The notes under the pieces: generated by a model
The model's input: the letters and a program-made list of their open reading frames with translations, nothing else
What the model was told of the DNA's origin: nothing
The model's database searches: none
Program-made: the position numbers and the translations under genes
Shown: positions 9,351-17,504 of the stretch, piece by piece
Layout: the number at the start of each line of letters is the position of its first letter
Position numbering within the stretch: position 1 is the first letter of the stretch
Assembly (NCBI RefSeq): GCF_900090205.1
Contig: NZ_LT607802.1
Coordinates: 3,165,970 to 3,229,969, forward strand
From: Vogesella sp. LIG4
GTDB taxonomy: Bacteria > Pseudomonadota > Gammaproteobacteria > Burkholderiales > Chromobacteriaceae
Direction of reading: 5' to 3'
DNA: 64,000 nt

Positions 9351-9365
9351 CAGCCGGGCATTATA
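9351..9365 (-). promoter_or_regulatory. ftsK promoter -10 region (TATAATGCCCGGCTG)
   Basis: On the minus strand TATAAT (9365-9360) is followed by GCCCGGCTG, identical over 15 bases to the psd promoter at 1946-1960. A second GCCCGGC lies just upstream (about 9374-9380), giving a direct repeat. It lies about 31 bp before the ftsK ATG. Confidence 0.45.
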
Positions 9366-9463
9366 TCGACAAATGCCGGGCTTTCTGTTGCCCGGCAACG
9401 TTTGCCCATCATTCGTGTCGCGTTGCCGGCCGAAAAAGGAAAATATCACTGGGCCATCGCGCA

Positions 9464-10573
9464 TCAGTGAGGGTAGAGGGCGCCCAGCACCCGCAGGCCG
9501 CTGGCGCCGGTTACCTGCGGCAGATTGCCGGGCGCGCGCTGGCAGAAACGCCAGCCCAGCCAGGCGAACGCCGCGGCCTCCACCTGCTGCGCCGGCAGCC
9601 CCAGCGCGTCGGTGGCGGCGATCTGCACGCCCGGCAGTAGCGCGGCCAGCGCCCGGCACAGTGCGCCATTACGCACGCCGCCGCCGCACAGGTACAGCTC
9701 GCGCGTGGCCGGAGCAAAGCGGGTGACGGCATCGGCAATGCTGTGTGCGCTCAGTGCCAGCAGGGTGGCCTGCACGTTGGCCGCATCGATGTCGCCGTGC
9801 TGCAGGCGGAAGCGCTCCAGTCGCGCTGCCAGCCACTCCAGGCTGAACAGGTCGCGGCCGGTGCTCTTGGGTACGCCGGCGGAGAAATAGGGTTCGGCCA
9901 ACAGGATTTGCAGCAGGGCGTCGTTGCAGTGCCCGCTCGCCGCCCAGGCGCCGTCGGCGTCGTAGTCCTGGTTGCGGTGGTGGCGAATCCAGGCGTCCAG
10001 CAGCATATTGCCGGGGCCGGTATCGAAGCCGATGACCGGCGCATCCGGCTGCAGCCGGGTAAGGTTGGCGATGCCGCCGATATTGAGGATGGCGCGCGGC
10101 GTAGCCGGGCTGGCGAACATCGCCTGGTGGAAGGCCGGTACCAGCGGTGCGCCCTGGCCACCGGCGGCCACGTCGCGGCTGCGCAGGTCGCCGATCACGT
10201 CGATGCCGGTCAGCTCGGCCAGCAGTGCCAGGTTGCCGATCTGCAGCGTGTAGCCGGCCTGCGGCGCGTGGCGGATGGTCTGGCCGTGGCAGGCCACCGC
10301 CTGCACCTGGTCGGCGGCAAGACCGGCGTGCTGCAGTACGGCCTGTACCGCTGCGGCGTACAGCTGCGCCAGCTCGTTGCCGAGGCGGGCGCTGCGGTCC
10401 AGTTCATTGTCGGCAACCTGCTGCAGCGCCAGCACCTGTTCGCGCACGGCCAGCGGGTAGGAGACAAAGGCTTCGCCCAGCAGCGCCATGCGCCCGTTGT
10501 CGAAGCGCACCGCTACCGCATCGACACCATCCAGACTGGTGCCGGACATCAAACCAATAAAGATATCGGACAT
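9464..10573 (-). CDS. anmK: anhydro-N-acetylmuramic acid kinase
   Basis: Cytosolic kinase that opens and phosphorylates 1,6-anhydroMurNAc to MurNAc-6-phosphate during cell-wall recycling. The 369-residue protein has the signature FIGLMSGTSLDGVDAVAVRF at its N-terminus, GHGQT-like AVACHGQTIRH, and the sugar-binding NIGGIANLT and FDTGPGNMLLDAW blocks. Its neighbour, an M23 cell-wall peptidase, is consistent with a murein-turnover locus. Its ribosome site lies in the right arm of a terminator hairpin that directly abuts the start codon. Confidence 0.95.
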   Translation of the reverse strand: MSDIFIGLMSGTSLDGVDAVAVRFDNGRMALLGEAFVSYPLAVREQVLALQQVADNELDRSARLGNELAQLYAAAVQAVLQHAGLAADQVQAVACHGQTIRHAPQAGYTLQIGNLALLAELTGIDVIGDLRSRDVAAGGQGAPLVPAFHQAMFASPATPRAILNIGGIANLTRLQPDAPVIGFDTGPGNMLLDAWIRHHRNQDYDADGAWAASGHCNDALLQILLAEPYFSAGVPKSTGRDLFSLEWLAARLERFRLQHGDIDAANVQATLLALSAHSIADAVTRFAPATRELYLCGGGVRNGALCRALAALLPGVQIAATDALGLPAQQVEAAAFAWLGWRFCQRAPGNLPQVTGASGLRVLGALYPH

Positions 10574-10574
10574 G

Positions 10575-10608
10575 AAAAACCCTGGCAGATTGATAGGCTG
10601 CCAGGGTT
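10575..10608 (-). terminator. terminator after the M23 peptidase gene, overlapping the anmK ribosome site
   Basis: AACCCTGGCAG (10578-10588) pairs with CTGCCAGGGTT (10598-10608). On the minus strand the stem is followed by TTTTT and then at once C-ATG of anmK. The only Shine-Dalgarno-like AGGG for anmK is in the 3' arm. Confidence 0.75.
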
Positions 10609-10627
10609 GTGTCGATCGGGGCGCCGC

Positions 10628-11962
10628 TTAGTCCAGCTGCGCCACGCTGACCGGAATGTCCCTGAGCAGCTTGAGGTTGGCCGCAAGCTTAACGCTCTGA
10701 CCGGTGAAGGCCAAGCGTTCACTGCTGCTCAGTTCGCGGGTGGGTAGCGCGGTGGTGGCAGGGTCCACCGGCTGGCCGTTGATGTGCACTTCCATATGCA
10801 GGTGCGGGCCGGTGGCGCGGCCGGTGGCGCCGACATAGCCGATCACCTCGCCGGCCTTGACCTGCTCGCCGGGCTTGAGGCCGCTGCGGAAGCGGCTCAT
10901 GTGTGCATACAGCGTGGAAAGGCGGGCATTGTGGCGCAGGATCACCACGTTGCCATAGCCGTTCTGGCGTGCCACCGTTTCCACCACCGCGTCGGACGGC
11001 GCCATGATGGGGGTGCCGGTGCTGGCGGCGTAGTCGATGCCTTCGTGCATGCGCAGCGCGTGCAGGACCGGGTGATAGCGCATGCCGAAGCCGGAACTGA
11101 TGTGGGAGCCGGCCACCGGAATCTTGCTGAAGCCCTTTTTCAGCGCCTTGCCCTGCGCGTCATAGTAGGAGCCGGATTCGCTGTCGTGGGCAAAGTAATA
11201 AGCCTGGTAGTGGCTGCCGCCGCGGTCGATCTCCACCGCCAGGATGTTGCCGGTGGTGAGCGGGGCGCCGTTGTACAGCAGGGTTTCGTACACCAGGTCG
11301 ATCTTGTCGCCGTGCTTGAGGCTGCTCAGGTCGAACTGGTCGGAGAAGATTTCGCCCAGCTGGGTACGGATTTCGTCCGGAATGCCGGCCTGGCCCAGCG
11401 CGCTGGCGGCGGTGCTGTTGATCTGCAGCGCGCGCACGGTCTGCATGGCTTCGGTGTGTGGCGCATCGGCGCTGGCGCGCCAGCCGTTACCGGCCTTTTC
11501 GATGTCTACCAGTACCTTCTCGCCGTTTTCGTCATCGTTGAGGAAGCGCAGACCGAATAGCTCGCCCTGATCGTTCAGCTGTACCGACAGCGTAGCGCCG
11601 GTTTTCAGCTTGAGCAGGTCCTTGGACAGCGGGCTGGAATAAATGAAGCCGGTGGCGTCGCTGTCGCGCACGCCCAGGCGGTTGAGCAGGCTGGCGATGG
11701 TATCGCCGCGCTGCACTGCTTCGTCGCGCCAGTAGCGCACGGTGTTGCTGGCCGGCTGCGGCAGCGGTGGCAGGGTAAGTGCCTCGACAACCTGTTGCTG
11801 CACCGGCAGCGCGGCTTCGGGGGCATTGCCCTGGGTAACGGCCACGGCAGTCAGCACGCCCAGGAAGGGCAGGCTGGCGACGGCGCCCAGCCAGGTGGCG
11901 TGGCTGTTTACCACGCGATTGGTCCATTTTTGCGGTAGATGCAGCAGTTTGCGATAATCCAT
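10628..11962 (-). CDS. M23-family zinc metallopeptidase, murein DD-endopeptidase type
   Basis: 444-residue envelope protein likely to cut peptide cross-links in peptidoglycan. The N-terminus has a single membrane anchor (LGAVASLPFLGVLTAVAV). A middle region with YWRDEAVQRGDTIASLLNRL resembles the LysM/OapA-like and Csd3-type N-domains of MepM/ShyA endopeptidases. The C-terminal peptidase domain carries the zinc ligands in RMHEGIDYAA (His and Asp near residue 305) and GPHLHMEVHING (His-Leu-His near 386). Start ATG 11962 is chosen because translation begins just before the anchor. It is followed by a terminator, then anmK. Confidence 0.9.
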   Translation of the reverse strand: MDYRKLLHLPQKWTNRVVNSHATWLGAVASLPFLGVLTAVAVTQGNAPEAALPVQQQVVEALTLPPLPQPASNTVRYWRDEAVQRGDTIASLLNRLGVRDSDATGFIYSSPLSKDLLKLKTGATLSVQLNDQGELFGLRFLNDDENGEKVLVDIEKAGNGWRASADAPHTEAMQTVRALQINSTAASALGQAGIPDEIRTQLGEIFSDQFDLSSLKHGDKIDLVYETLLYNGAPLTTGNILAVEIDRGGSHYQAYYFAHDSESGSYYDAQGKALKKGFSKIPVAGSHISSGFGMRYHPVLHALRMHEGIDYAASTGTPIMAPSDAVVETVARQNGYGNVVILRHNARLSTLYAHMSRFRSGLKPGEQVKAGEVIGYVGATGRATGPHLHMEVHINGQPVDPATTALPTRELSSSERLAFTGQSVKLAANLKLLRDIPVSVAQLD

Positions 11963-12228
11963 ATTCTTCACTATCCGGTTGGCATGTAAGTGCTGGTGGG
12001 CACCATCTGTCGCCGGTATCTGGCCGCACGCGGCTTGCTTTGCGGCAGAAAATTCCAAAGCGGGTGATGCTAGCAAAAGCACTTGCCGGCTGTAAACAAA
12101 AAATGCTGATAAATCAATGATTTACCCATATTGATTAGCGGCAGCAATTTACACTGACCATCCGGTTGGCAGCCTGGTTCTGCGGCCGGAAAAATATTTC
12201 ACACCAAAAACAAATACGCCATCCATCG

Positions 12229-13239
12229 ATGAAACTGACCCTGATCATTCCCGGCCTGAACTGGCTGGATGCCCACGATGGCAGCGAAGTCAGCAAGGGG
12301 CTGGCCTTGCCGGCCCTGAGCCAGATGCTGGGGCGCGGCAGCCTGCAGTCGCAGCCGCTGTCCGCCTCGCAACTCCTGCAGCAGGTGTTCGCACTGCCGG
12401 CGCTGGCGCTGGCTGCCGATCTGGCGGCCGCCAGCGGGCTGGATACCGCCGGCCGCCACTGGCTGCTGGCCGACCCGGTAAACCTGCGAGTGGACCGTGA
12501 CCGCGCGCTGCTGGGCGACGTGGGCATCATGAACCTGTCGCAACAGGAGGCGGACGCGCTGGTGAGCAGCCTCAACCAGCTGTTTGCCGAAGACGGCTTC
12601 GTGTTCCACGCCCCCGCGCCGCAGCGCTGGTTCCTGTCGCTGCCGGCCGCCAGCGGCGCCGAGTTCTCCGTGCTGCCGGACGTCATCGGCAACGACATCA
12701 ACCACCACCTGCCGCGTGGCAGCCAGGGCATGCTGTGGAGCCGTTACCTGAACGAGCTGCAGATGCTGCTGTACACCCACCCGGTAAACGATGCGCGCGA
12801 GGCGCGCGGCGAGGTGCCGGTGAACAGCGTGTGGCTGTGGGGCGAACAGACCGACGGCAGCTTGCGGCCAACCTTGCAGCACGATCAGCTGCTGGCCGCC
12901 GACCCGCTGTGGCAGCACCTGGCGGCCGCCGCCGGCAAGCCGGCCGAGCTGGCGCCCTATGCCTTCAGCGGTCTGGATGCCAGGGGCGACGTGCTGCTGC
13001 AGCTGGATACCGTGGAAGCCGCCGCGCAGTTCCGCGATGCCTGGGGCTGGCGCGAAGGCCTGCAGCAGCTGGAGCGCGACTGGTTTGCACCGCTGCTGGC
13101 TGCCCTGCAGCAGCGCCAGGTGCAGCAGCTGACCATCCGTTGCCACGGCGATGCCGGCTTTACCCTCAACCTGCGCCCGGGTGACCTGTGGCGCTTCTGG
13201 AAGCGTCCGCGACAGCTTGCGGCGCTGTACCCGCAATGA
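12229..13239 (+). CDS. RpfE-like conserved protein upstream of recJ
   Basis: 336-residue protein starting MKLTLIIPGLNWLDAHDG. In beta- and gammaproteobacteria a protein annotated as regulatory protein RpfE or a phosphoglycerate-mutase-related protein is found beside recJ, and this one fits in place and style (SVWLWGEQTDGSLRP, SLNQLFAEDGFVFHAPAPQRWFL). No catalytic motif is evident to me and the biochemical role is unknown. The stop overlaps the recJ start by 4 bp (ATGA), so translation is coupled. The 266-bp gap upstream (11963-12228) is AT-rich and must hold divergent promoters. Confidence 0.75.
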   Translation: MKLTLIIPGLNWLDAHDGSEVSKGLALPALSQMLGRGSLQSQPLSASQLLQQVFALPALALAADLAAASGLDTAGRHWLLADPVNLRVDRDRALLGDVGIMNLSQQEADALVSSLNQLFAEDGFVFHAPAPQRWFLSLPAASGAEFSVLPDVIGNDINHHLPRGSQGMLWSRYLNELQMLLYTHPVNDAREARGEVPVNSVWLWGEQTDGSLRPTLQHDQLLAADPLWQHLAAAAGKPAELAPYAFSGLDARGDVLLQLDTVEAAAQFRDAWGWREGLQQLERDWFAPLLAALQQRQVQQLTIRCHGDAGFTLNLRPGDLWRFWKRPRQLAALYPQ

Positions 13240-14933
13240 GCCAGATCCAGACCAGACCCTGCCCGCAGCCCTTGCTGGCGCAACTGGGGCAACAGGGCGT
13301 GCCGCCCTTGCTGGCGCGGCTGTATGCTGCGCGCGGCGTGGCCGATGCCGGCGAAGTGGATTACGCCCTGAAGGGCCTGCTGCCGTTCCAGGGCCTGAAA
13401 AACGCCGAAGCCATGGCATGCCGCCTGGCCGATGCCATCGCCGCCGGCCAGCGCCTGCTGGTAGTGGCCGACTACGACGCTGACGGCGCCACCGCCTGCG
13501 CGGTGGCGGTACGCGGCCTGGCGCTGCTGGGCGCACGCATCGATTTCATCGTGCCCAACCGTTTCGAATACGGTTATGGCCTGACGCCGGAAATCGTCGA
13601 GCTGGCCGCACAGCAGCAGCCGGACATCATCATCACTGTCGACAACGGCATTGCCAGCGTGGCCGGGGTGGACGCGGCGCGCGCACGCGGCATCGAGGTG
13701 CTGGTCACCGACCACCACCTGCCGGGCGACACGCTGCCGGAAGCGCTGATCGTCAACCCCAACCAGCCGGGCTGCGAGTTCGCCTCCAAGCACCTGGCCG
13801 GCGTGGGCGTGATGTTCTACGTGCTGATGGCGCTGCGCGCCGAGATGCGCCAGCGCGGCGTATTCGCCAGCGGCAAGGAACCCAACCTGGGTGAGCTGCT
13901 GGACATCGTGGCGCTGGGCACCGTGGCCGACGTGGTGAAGCTGGATCGCAACAACCGCATCCTGGTGGATGCCGGCCTGCGCCGCATGCGCGCCGGGCGC
14001 CTGGCGCCGGGCATTGCCGCGCTGTTCCGCGTGGCCGGCCGCGCCGCTTACAAGGCCACCGCCTTCGATCTGGGCTTCACCATCGGCCCGCGGCTGAATG
14101 CCGCCGGCCGGCTGGACGACATGAGCCTGGGCATTGCCTGCCTGCTGGCCGGCAGCGAGGAGGTGGCCTCGCCGCTGGCGCAGGAGCTGGACGGCCTCAA
14201 CCGCGAGCGCCGCGCCATCGAGCACGGCATGCAGGACGAGGCGCTGGCGGTGTTGTCCGGCATCGATGCGGCCAACCATTACACGCTCACCCTGTACCGC
14301 GACGACTGGCACCAGGGCGTGGTGGGGCTGGTGGCGTCACGGCTGAAGGAGCGCTACCACCGACCATCCATCGTGTTCGCCCCCGGCGACGAGGGCGAGA
14401 TCAAGGGCTCCGGGCGTTCGATTCCCGGCTTCCACCTGCGCGATGCGCTGGACATGGTGTCCAAGCGCCATGACGGCCTGCTGCTGAAGTTCGGCGGCCA
14501 CGCCATGGCCGCCGGCCTGACCATACGCGAGCAGGATTTCGACACCTTCCGCCTGGCCTTCGAGCAGGTGGCGCGCCAGCTGCTGGACGAAGCGGCGCTG
14601 ACGCGGGTGTGGGAGACCGACGGCAGCCTGAGCGGCCGCGAGCTGTGCCTGGAAATGGCGGAAACGTTGGCCGCAGAAGTGTGGGGCCAGGGCTTTCCGC
14701 CGCCGACCTTCAACGACCGCTTCCACATCGTCAGCCAGCGCCTGGTGGGCGCCAAGCACCTCAAGCTGCGGCTGGCCCGCGACGGCGTGGAGTGCGACGG
14801 CATGCTGTTCAATCATGCCGACTGGCTGCCGGAGCAGGTGGACGCGGTGTACCAGTTGGCGGCCAACGAGTGGCAGGGGCGCAAGGAACTGCAGATCTAT
14901 ATCCAGCACTGGCAACAGGTGGAGCGCACATGA
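13236..14933 (+). CDS. recJ: single-stranded-DNA-specific exonuclease RecJ
   Basis: 5'-3' ssDNA exonuclease of recombination, mismatch and base-excision repair. The 565-residue protein shows DHH-family motifs: VVADYDADGATA (metal-binding Asp), ITVDNGIAS, VTDHHLPG (DHH near residue 160) and a C-terminal DHHA1 block FGGHAMAAGLTI. The OB-fold tail ends in LQIYIQHWQQ. It overlaps the upstream gene by 4 bp and rmuC by 4 bp, forming one translationally coupled operon. It contains two copies of the repeated word (14267-14276 encoding AAN, 14666-14675 encoding LAA). Confidence 0.96.
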   Translation: MSQIQTRPCPQPLLAQLGQQGVPPLLARLYAARGVADAGEVDYALKGLLPFQGLKNAEAMACRLADAIAAGQRLLVVADYDADGATACAVAVRGLALLGARIDFIVPNRFEYGYGLTPEIVELAAQQQPDIIITVDNGIASVAGVDAARARGIEVLVTDHHLPGDTLPEALIVNPNQPGCEFASKHLAGVGVMFYVLMALRAEMRQRGVFASGKEPNLGELLDIVALGTVADVVKLDRNNRILVDAGLRRMRAGRLAPGIAALFRVAGRAAYKATAFDLGFTIGPRLNAAGRLDDMSLGIACLLAGSEEVASPLAQELDGLNRERRAIEHGMQDEALAVLSGIDAANHYTLTLYRDDWHQGVVGLVASRLKERYHRPSIVFAPGDEGEIKGSGRSIPGFHLRDALDMVSKRHDGLLLKFGGHAMAAGLTIREQDFDTFRLAFEQVARQLLDEAALTRVWETDGSLSGRELCLEMAETLAAEVWGQGFPPPTFNDRFHIVSQRLVGAKHLKLRLARDGVECDGMLFNHADWLPEQVDAVYQLAANEWQGRKELQIYIQHWQQVERT

Positions 14934-16531
14934 TCGAAACCCTGATCGGCACATTGCTGGGCGCGCTTCTTGGCGGCGGCGCCATCTGGGGCGCGCTGCG
15001 CAGCCGCCAGCAGGCAGCCTACCTGCAGGGGCGCAATGAAGTGGGGCTGGAACTGGCTGCGCTGCAGGCGCGCTGGCAGGCTGCCAGCCAGCAGTGGCAG
15101 GAGCTGGCCGGGCGCGAGCAGGCGGCGCAGCAGCAACTGGAAGACTGCCGCCAGCAACTGGCCGTTGCCCAGCAGCAGCTGGCTGGCCAAGCCAGCCAGG
15201 CGCAGCGCGTGCCGGAGCTGGAGCAACAGTTGGCCGCACGCGAGCAGCGGCTGTTCCAGCAGCAGGACGAAGCACGCGGCCTGACCGCGCGCCTGGCTGC
15301 CAGCGAGGAGCAGGGCCGCCAGTTGCAGGCCTTGCAGGCCGAGCGCGGCGGCTGGCTGCAGTTGCAGCAGCAATTGCAGGACGACATCACCCGGCTGAGC
15401 GTGCGCGAGCAGGAGCTGGCGACGCTGCTGCAGCAGGAGCGGCAGCAGGGCGCGGAGAAGCTGCGGCTGCTGGCCGAAGCGCGCGAGGCGTTGAGCCACC
15501 AGTTCAAGGCGCTGGCCAGCGAGATTCTGGAAGAAAAGAGCCAGCGCTTCACCGAGCAGAACCGGGTGAACCTGGAGCAGATGCTGGGGCCGATGGGCGA
15601 GCGGCTGCAGCACTTCGGCAAGCTGGTGCAGGACACCTACGACAAGGATTCCAAGGAGCGGCTGACGCTGGAGCAGGAGCTGCGCCGGCTGCAGGAGCTG
15701 AACACCCGGCTGAATGCCGACGCGGTGGCGCTGACCAATGCGCTGACCGGCGGCAACAACAAGGCGCAGGGCACCTGGGGCGAGATGGTACTGGAGAAGG
15801 TGTTGGAAACCTCCGGCCTGAGCCGCGACCGCGAATACCGCGTGCAGGTGTCGGACACGCTGGAGCAGGAGGACGGCAGCCAGCGCCGCTACCAGCCGGA
15901 CGTGGTGATCGACCTGCCGGAAGGCAAGCAGCTGGTGGTGGATTCCAAGGTGTCGCTGAACGCCTACGTGCGCTACACCGCCGCCGGCGACGAGGCGCAG
16001 CGCGAGGCGGAGCTGAAGGCGCACATCGCCGCGCTGCGCCAGCACATCCGCACGCTGTCGGAAAAGCGCTACCAGGACCTGTACAAGCTGCACACGCTGG
16101 ATTTCGTGTTCATGTTCGTGCCGGTGGAGCCGGCCTACCTGCTGGCGGTGCAGCACGACATGAGCCTGTTCAACGAGGCGTTCGAGCGCCGCATCATGAT
16201 TGTCGGCCCCAGCACGCTGCTGGCCACGCTGCGCACCGTGGCCAGCATCTGGCGCTACGAGTACCAGAACCAGAACGCGCAGGAGATTGCGCGCCAGGGC
16301 GGGGCGATGTACGACAAGCTGGTGGGGCTGATCGACACGCTGGAAAAGCTGGGCCGCCAGCTGGGCCAGGTGCAGGAAACCCACGGCAATGCCATGAAGC
16401 AGCTATCGAACGGCAGCGGCAACCTGGTTGGCCGTGCCGAGCGGCTGCGCAAGCTGGGCGCACGCACCAGCAAGCATCTGGCGGGGCATCTGTTGCCACA
16501 GGGCGAGGAAGAGGACGACGGCGAGGAATGA
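14930..16531 (+). CDS. rmuC: DNA recombination protein RmuC
   Basis: 533-residue protein of the RmuC family, known for limiting inversion between short repeats and thought to have a nuclease-like core. An N-terminal membrane helix (LIGTLLGALLGGGAIWGAL) is followed by a Gln/Glu/Leu-rich coiled coil to about residue 170. The RmuC domain comes next, with GTWGEMVLEKVLETSGL, YQPDVVIDLPEGKQLVVDSKVSL and DFVFMFVPVEPAYL. Start ATG 14930 overlaps the recJ stop. Pairing with recJ suggests shared DNA-repair duty. Confidence 0.93.
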   Translation: MIETLIGTLLGALLGGGAIWGALRSRQQAAYLQGRNEVGLELAALQARWQAASQQWQELAGREQAAQQQLEDCRQQLAVAQQQLAGQASQAQRVPELEQQLAAREQRLFQQQDEARGLTARLAASEEQGRQLQALQAERGGWLQLQQQLQDDITRLSVREQELATLLQQERQQGAEKLRLLAEAREALSHQFKALASEILEEKSQRFTEQNRVNLEQMLGPMGERLQHFGKLVQDTYDKDSKERLTLEQELRRLQELNTRLNADAVALTNALTGGNNKAQGTWGEMVLEKVLETSGLSRDREYRVQVSDTLEQEDGSQRRYQPDVVIDLPEGKQLVVDSKVSLNAYVRYTAAGDEAQREAELKAHIAALRQHIRTLSEKRYQDLYKLHTLDFVFMFVPVEPAYLLAVQHDMSLFNEAFERRIMIVGPSTLLATLRTVASIWRYEYQNQNAQEIARQGGAMYDKLVGLIDTLEKLGRQLGQVQETHGNAMKQLSNGSGNLVGRAERLRKLGARTSKHLAGHLLPQGEEEDDGEE

Positions 16532-16595
16532 TTTCTTGCCGCCGCGTTACCTGTCATCTATATCGAAATCAGGCAGCAGAAAGGAGGGGAGCAAA

Positions 16596-16730
16596 ATGGT
16601 ATCGCTGACATTGTTGTGTGTAATAGCAGCAGTAATGTTCTTTGCAAAAGCGTCTCCCCTGAAGCGCACCCGCGTGAGCGTGCGGGTGCAACAGCAACCG
16701 GCATCGCGCCGGCACCGCTCCCGCCTTTGA
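16596..16730 (+). CDS. small membrane protein candidate, 44 residues
   Basis: A near-consensus AGGAGG lies about 8 nt before the ATG (AAGGAGGGGAGCAAAATGG). The product begins MVSLTLLCVIAAVMFFAKAS, a single hydrophobic helix, followed by a very basic tail (RTRVSVRV..RRHRSRL). The tail is typical of a short inner-membrane protein with a cytosolic positive end. It lies 64 bp after rmuC. I recognise no family; the strong ribosome site is the main support. Confidence 0.5.
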   Translation: MVSLTLLCVIAAVMFFAKASPLKRTRVSVRVQQQPASRRHRSRL

Positions 16731-16834
16731 TTGATGCCTGCTTTGCCAGTAGTGGGGTAGGTTGGCCGCAAGGAAGCAGTAGACAGTAGTGTCGTAGGTA
16801 GTAAAGCCAGCCTGATTCATCGAAGTGCAAGCAC

Positions 16835-16864
16835 AAAGCCGACCAACTGGTCGGCTTTGTTTTT
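16835..16864 (+). terminator. rho-independent terminator
   Basis: AAAGCCGACC, loop AACT, GGTCGGCTTT, then GTTTTT. It probably ends the rpfE-like/recJ/rmuC/small-ORF transcript. A partial copy (CCAACTGGTCGGCTTGGTTTT) lies at about 16917-16936. Confidence 0.8.
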
Positions 16865-16979
16865 GGGTAAAAATGCTTTTGATTCAGCTGTTTATCCGCA
16901 GCCTGGCAGGGTCGGCCAACTGGTCGGCTTGGTTTTGCCTGCCGTTTGCCGGTGCGATCGGGCTACTTGTACCGACCTA

Positions 16980-17117
16980 TTAAAGCCGTAAACAGGCCCC
17001 CTTGCTCCACCTGGCTCTCAACACCATGGATACAACTCGTATTCTGGCTAAAGTCGTAAACAAGCCAGCTTCACAGACCAAGTTCGCCCGCTAAGCGTCA
17101 ATTAAAGTCGAAAACAC
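16980..17117. repeat. three imperfect direct repeats TTAAAGYCGWAAACA
   Basis: Copies start near 16980 (TTAAAGCCGTAAACA), 17048 (CTAAAGTCGTAAACA) and 17102 (TTAAAGTCGAAAACA), spaced about 68 and 54 bp. The intervening sequences are unlike each other. Function unknown; this is not a CRISPR array (short repeat, uneven spacing, three units). Confidence 0.4.
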
Positions 17118-17364
17118 AAGGCACGGCCCTTTCCTGCCGACAGGAAGGCATCAGCTTGATTTGATTGATGCTTTGCATGATGCCTGCGATCTACCACTCA
17201 TGCAGCTTGATCGGCAGCAGGTCGGCCAAAGCGGTCTGCCACCCTATCTGCCAGAGGTTCTGCTCAGGGTTACTTACCAGTCACTTCCCTGCCAACTATA
17301 CGCATACTGCTTGGTACCGCAGGCGACCCGTGCGTGAGAAGTTATAGGCATTGCAGAGGCCTAA

Positions 17365-17479
17365 TCATGCTTGACGTTTAATGGTCGCCCGGTTTCGGGT
17401 CCAGTCCCTTGGCGGCGGCCAACTGGGTTATCAGCGCTTCGGACGGCTGCTCTGGCGGCACATTGGCCTTGAAGTCTTC
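17365..17479 (-). pseudogene. remnant of a second immunity gene (3' end duplicate)
   Basis: 115 bp nearly identical to the last 116 bp (17509-17624) of the adjacent immunity gene, with about seven differences including one single-base indel. The indel shifts the last residues to GLDPKPGDH before a TAA. The fragment has no start and the similarity stops abruptly upstream. Multiple or decayed immunity copies next to a type VI effector are common. Confidence 0.75.
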
Positions 17480-17504
17480 GAGAAGCAGCAGGCAGTACCG
17501 GGAC

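Larger units (their letters stand above)
16532..17504. other. long intergenic stretch with a small ORF, terminators, short direct repeats and a gene remnant
   Basis: Besides a 44-codon ORF (16596-16730), this gap holds one copy of the repeated word (16761-16770), a strong terminator (16835-16864) and a degenerate copy of it near 16910-16936. It also holds three short direct repeats (16980-17117) and a truncated copy of the downstream immunity gene (17365-17479). From about 17130 to 17360 I see nothing supportable. Confidence 0.6.

Noticed and set aside
14897..16384. Long minus-strand frame opposite rmuC
   Set aside because: It is rich in Leu, Gln and His because it mirrors a Gln/Leu coiled coil in GC-rich DNA. 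No ribosome site or family match; rmuC on the plus strand is certain.
16980..17117. Possible CRISPR array
   Set aside because: Only three 15-bp imperfect repeats with uneven spacing and no cas genes.
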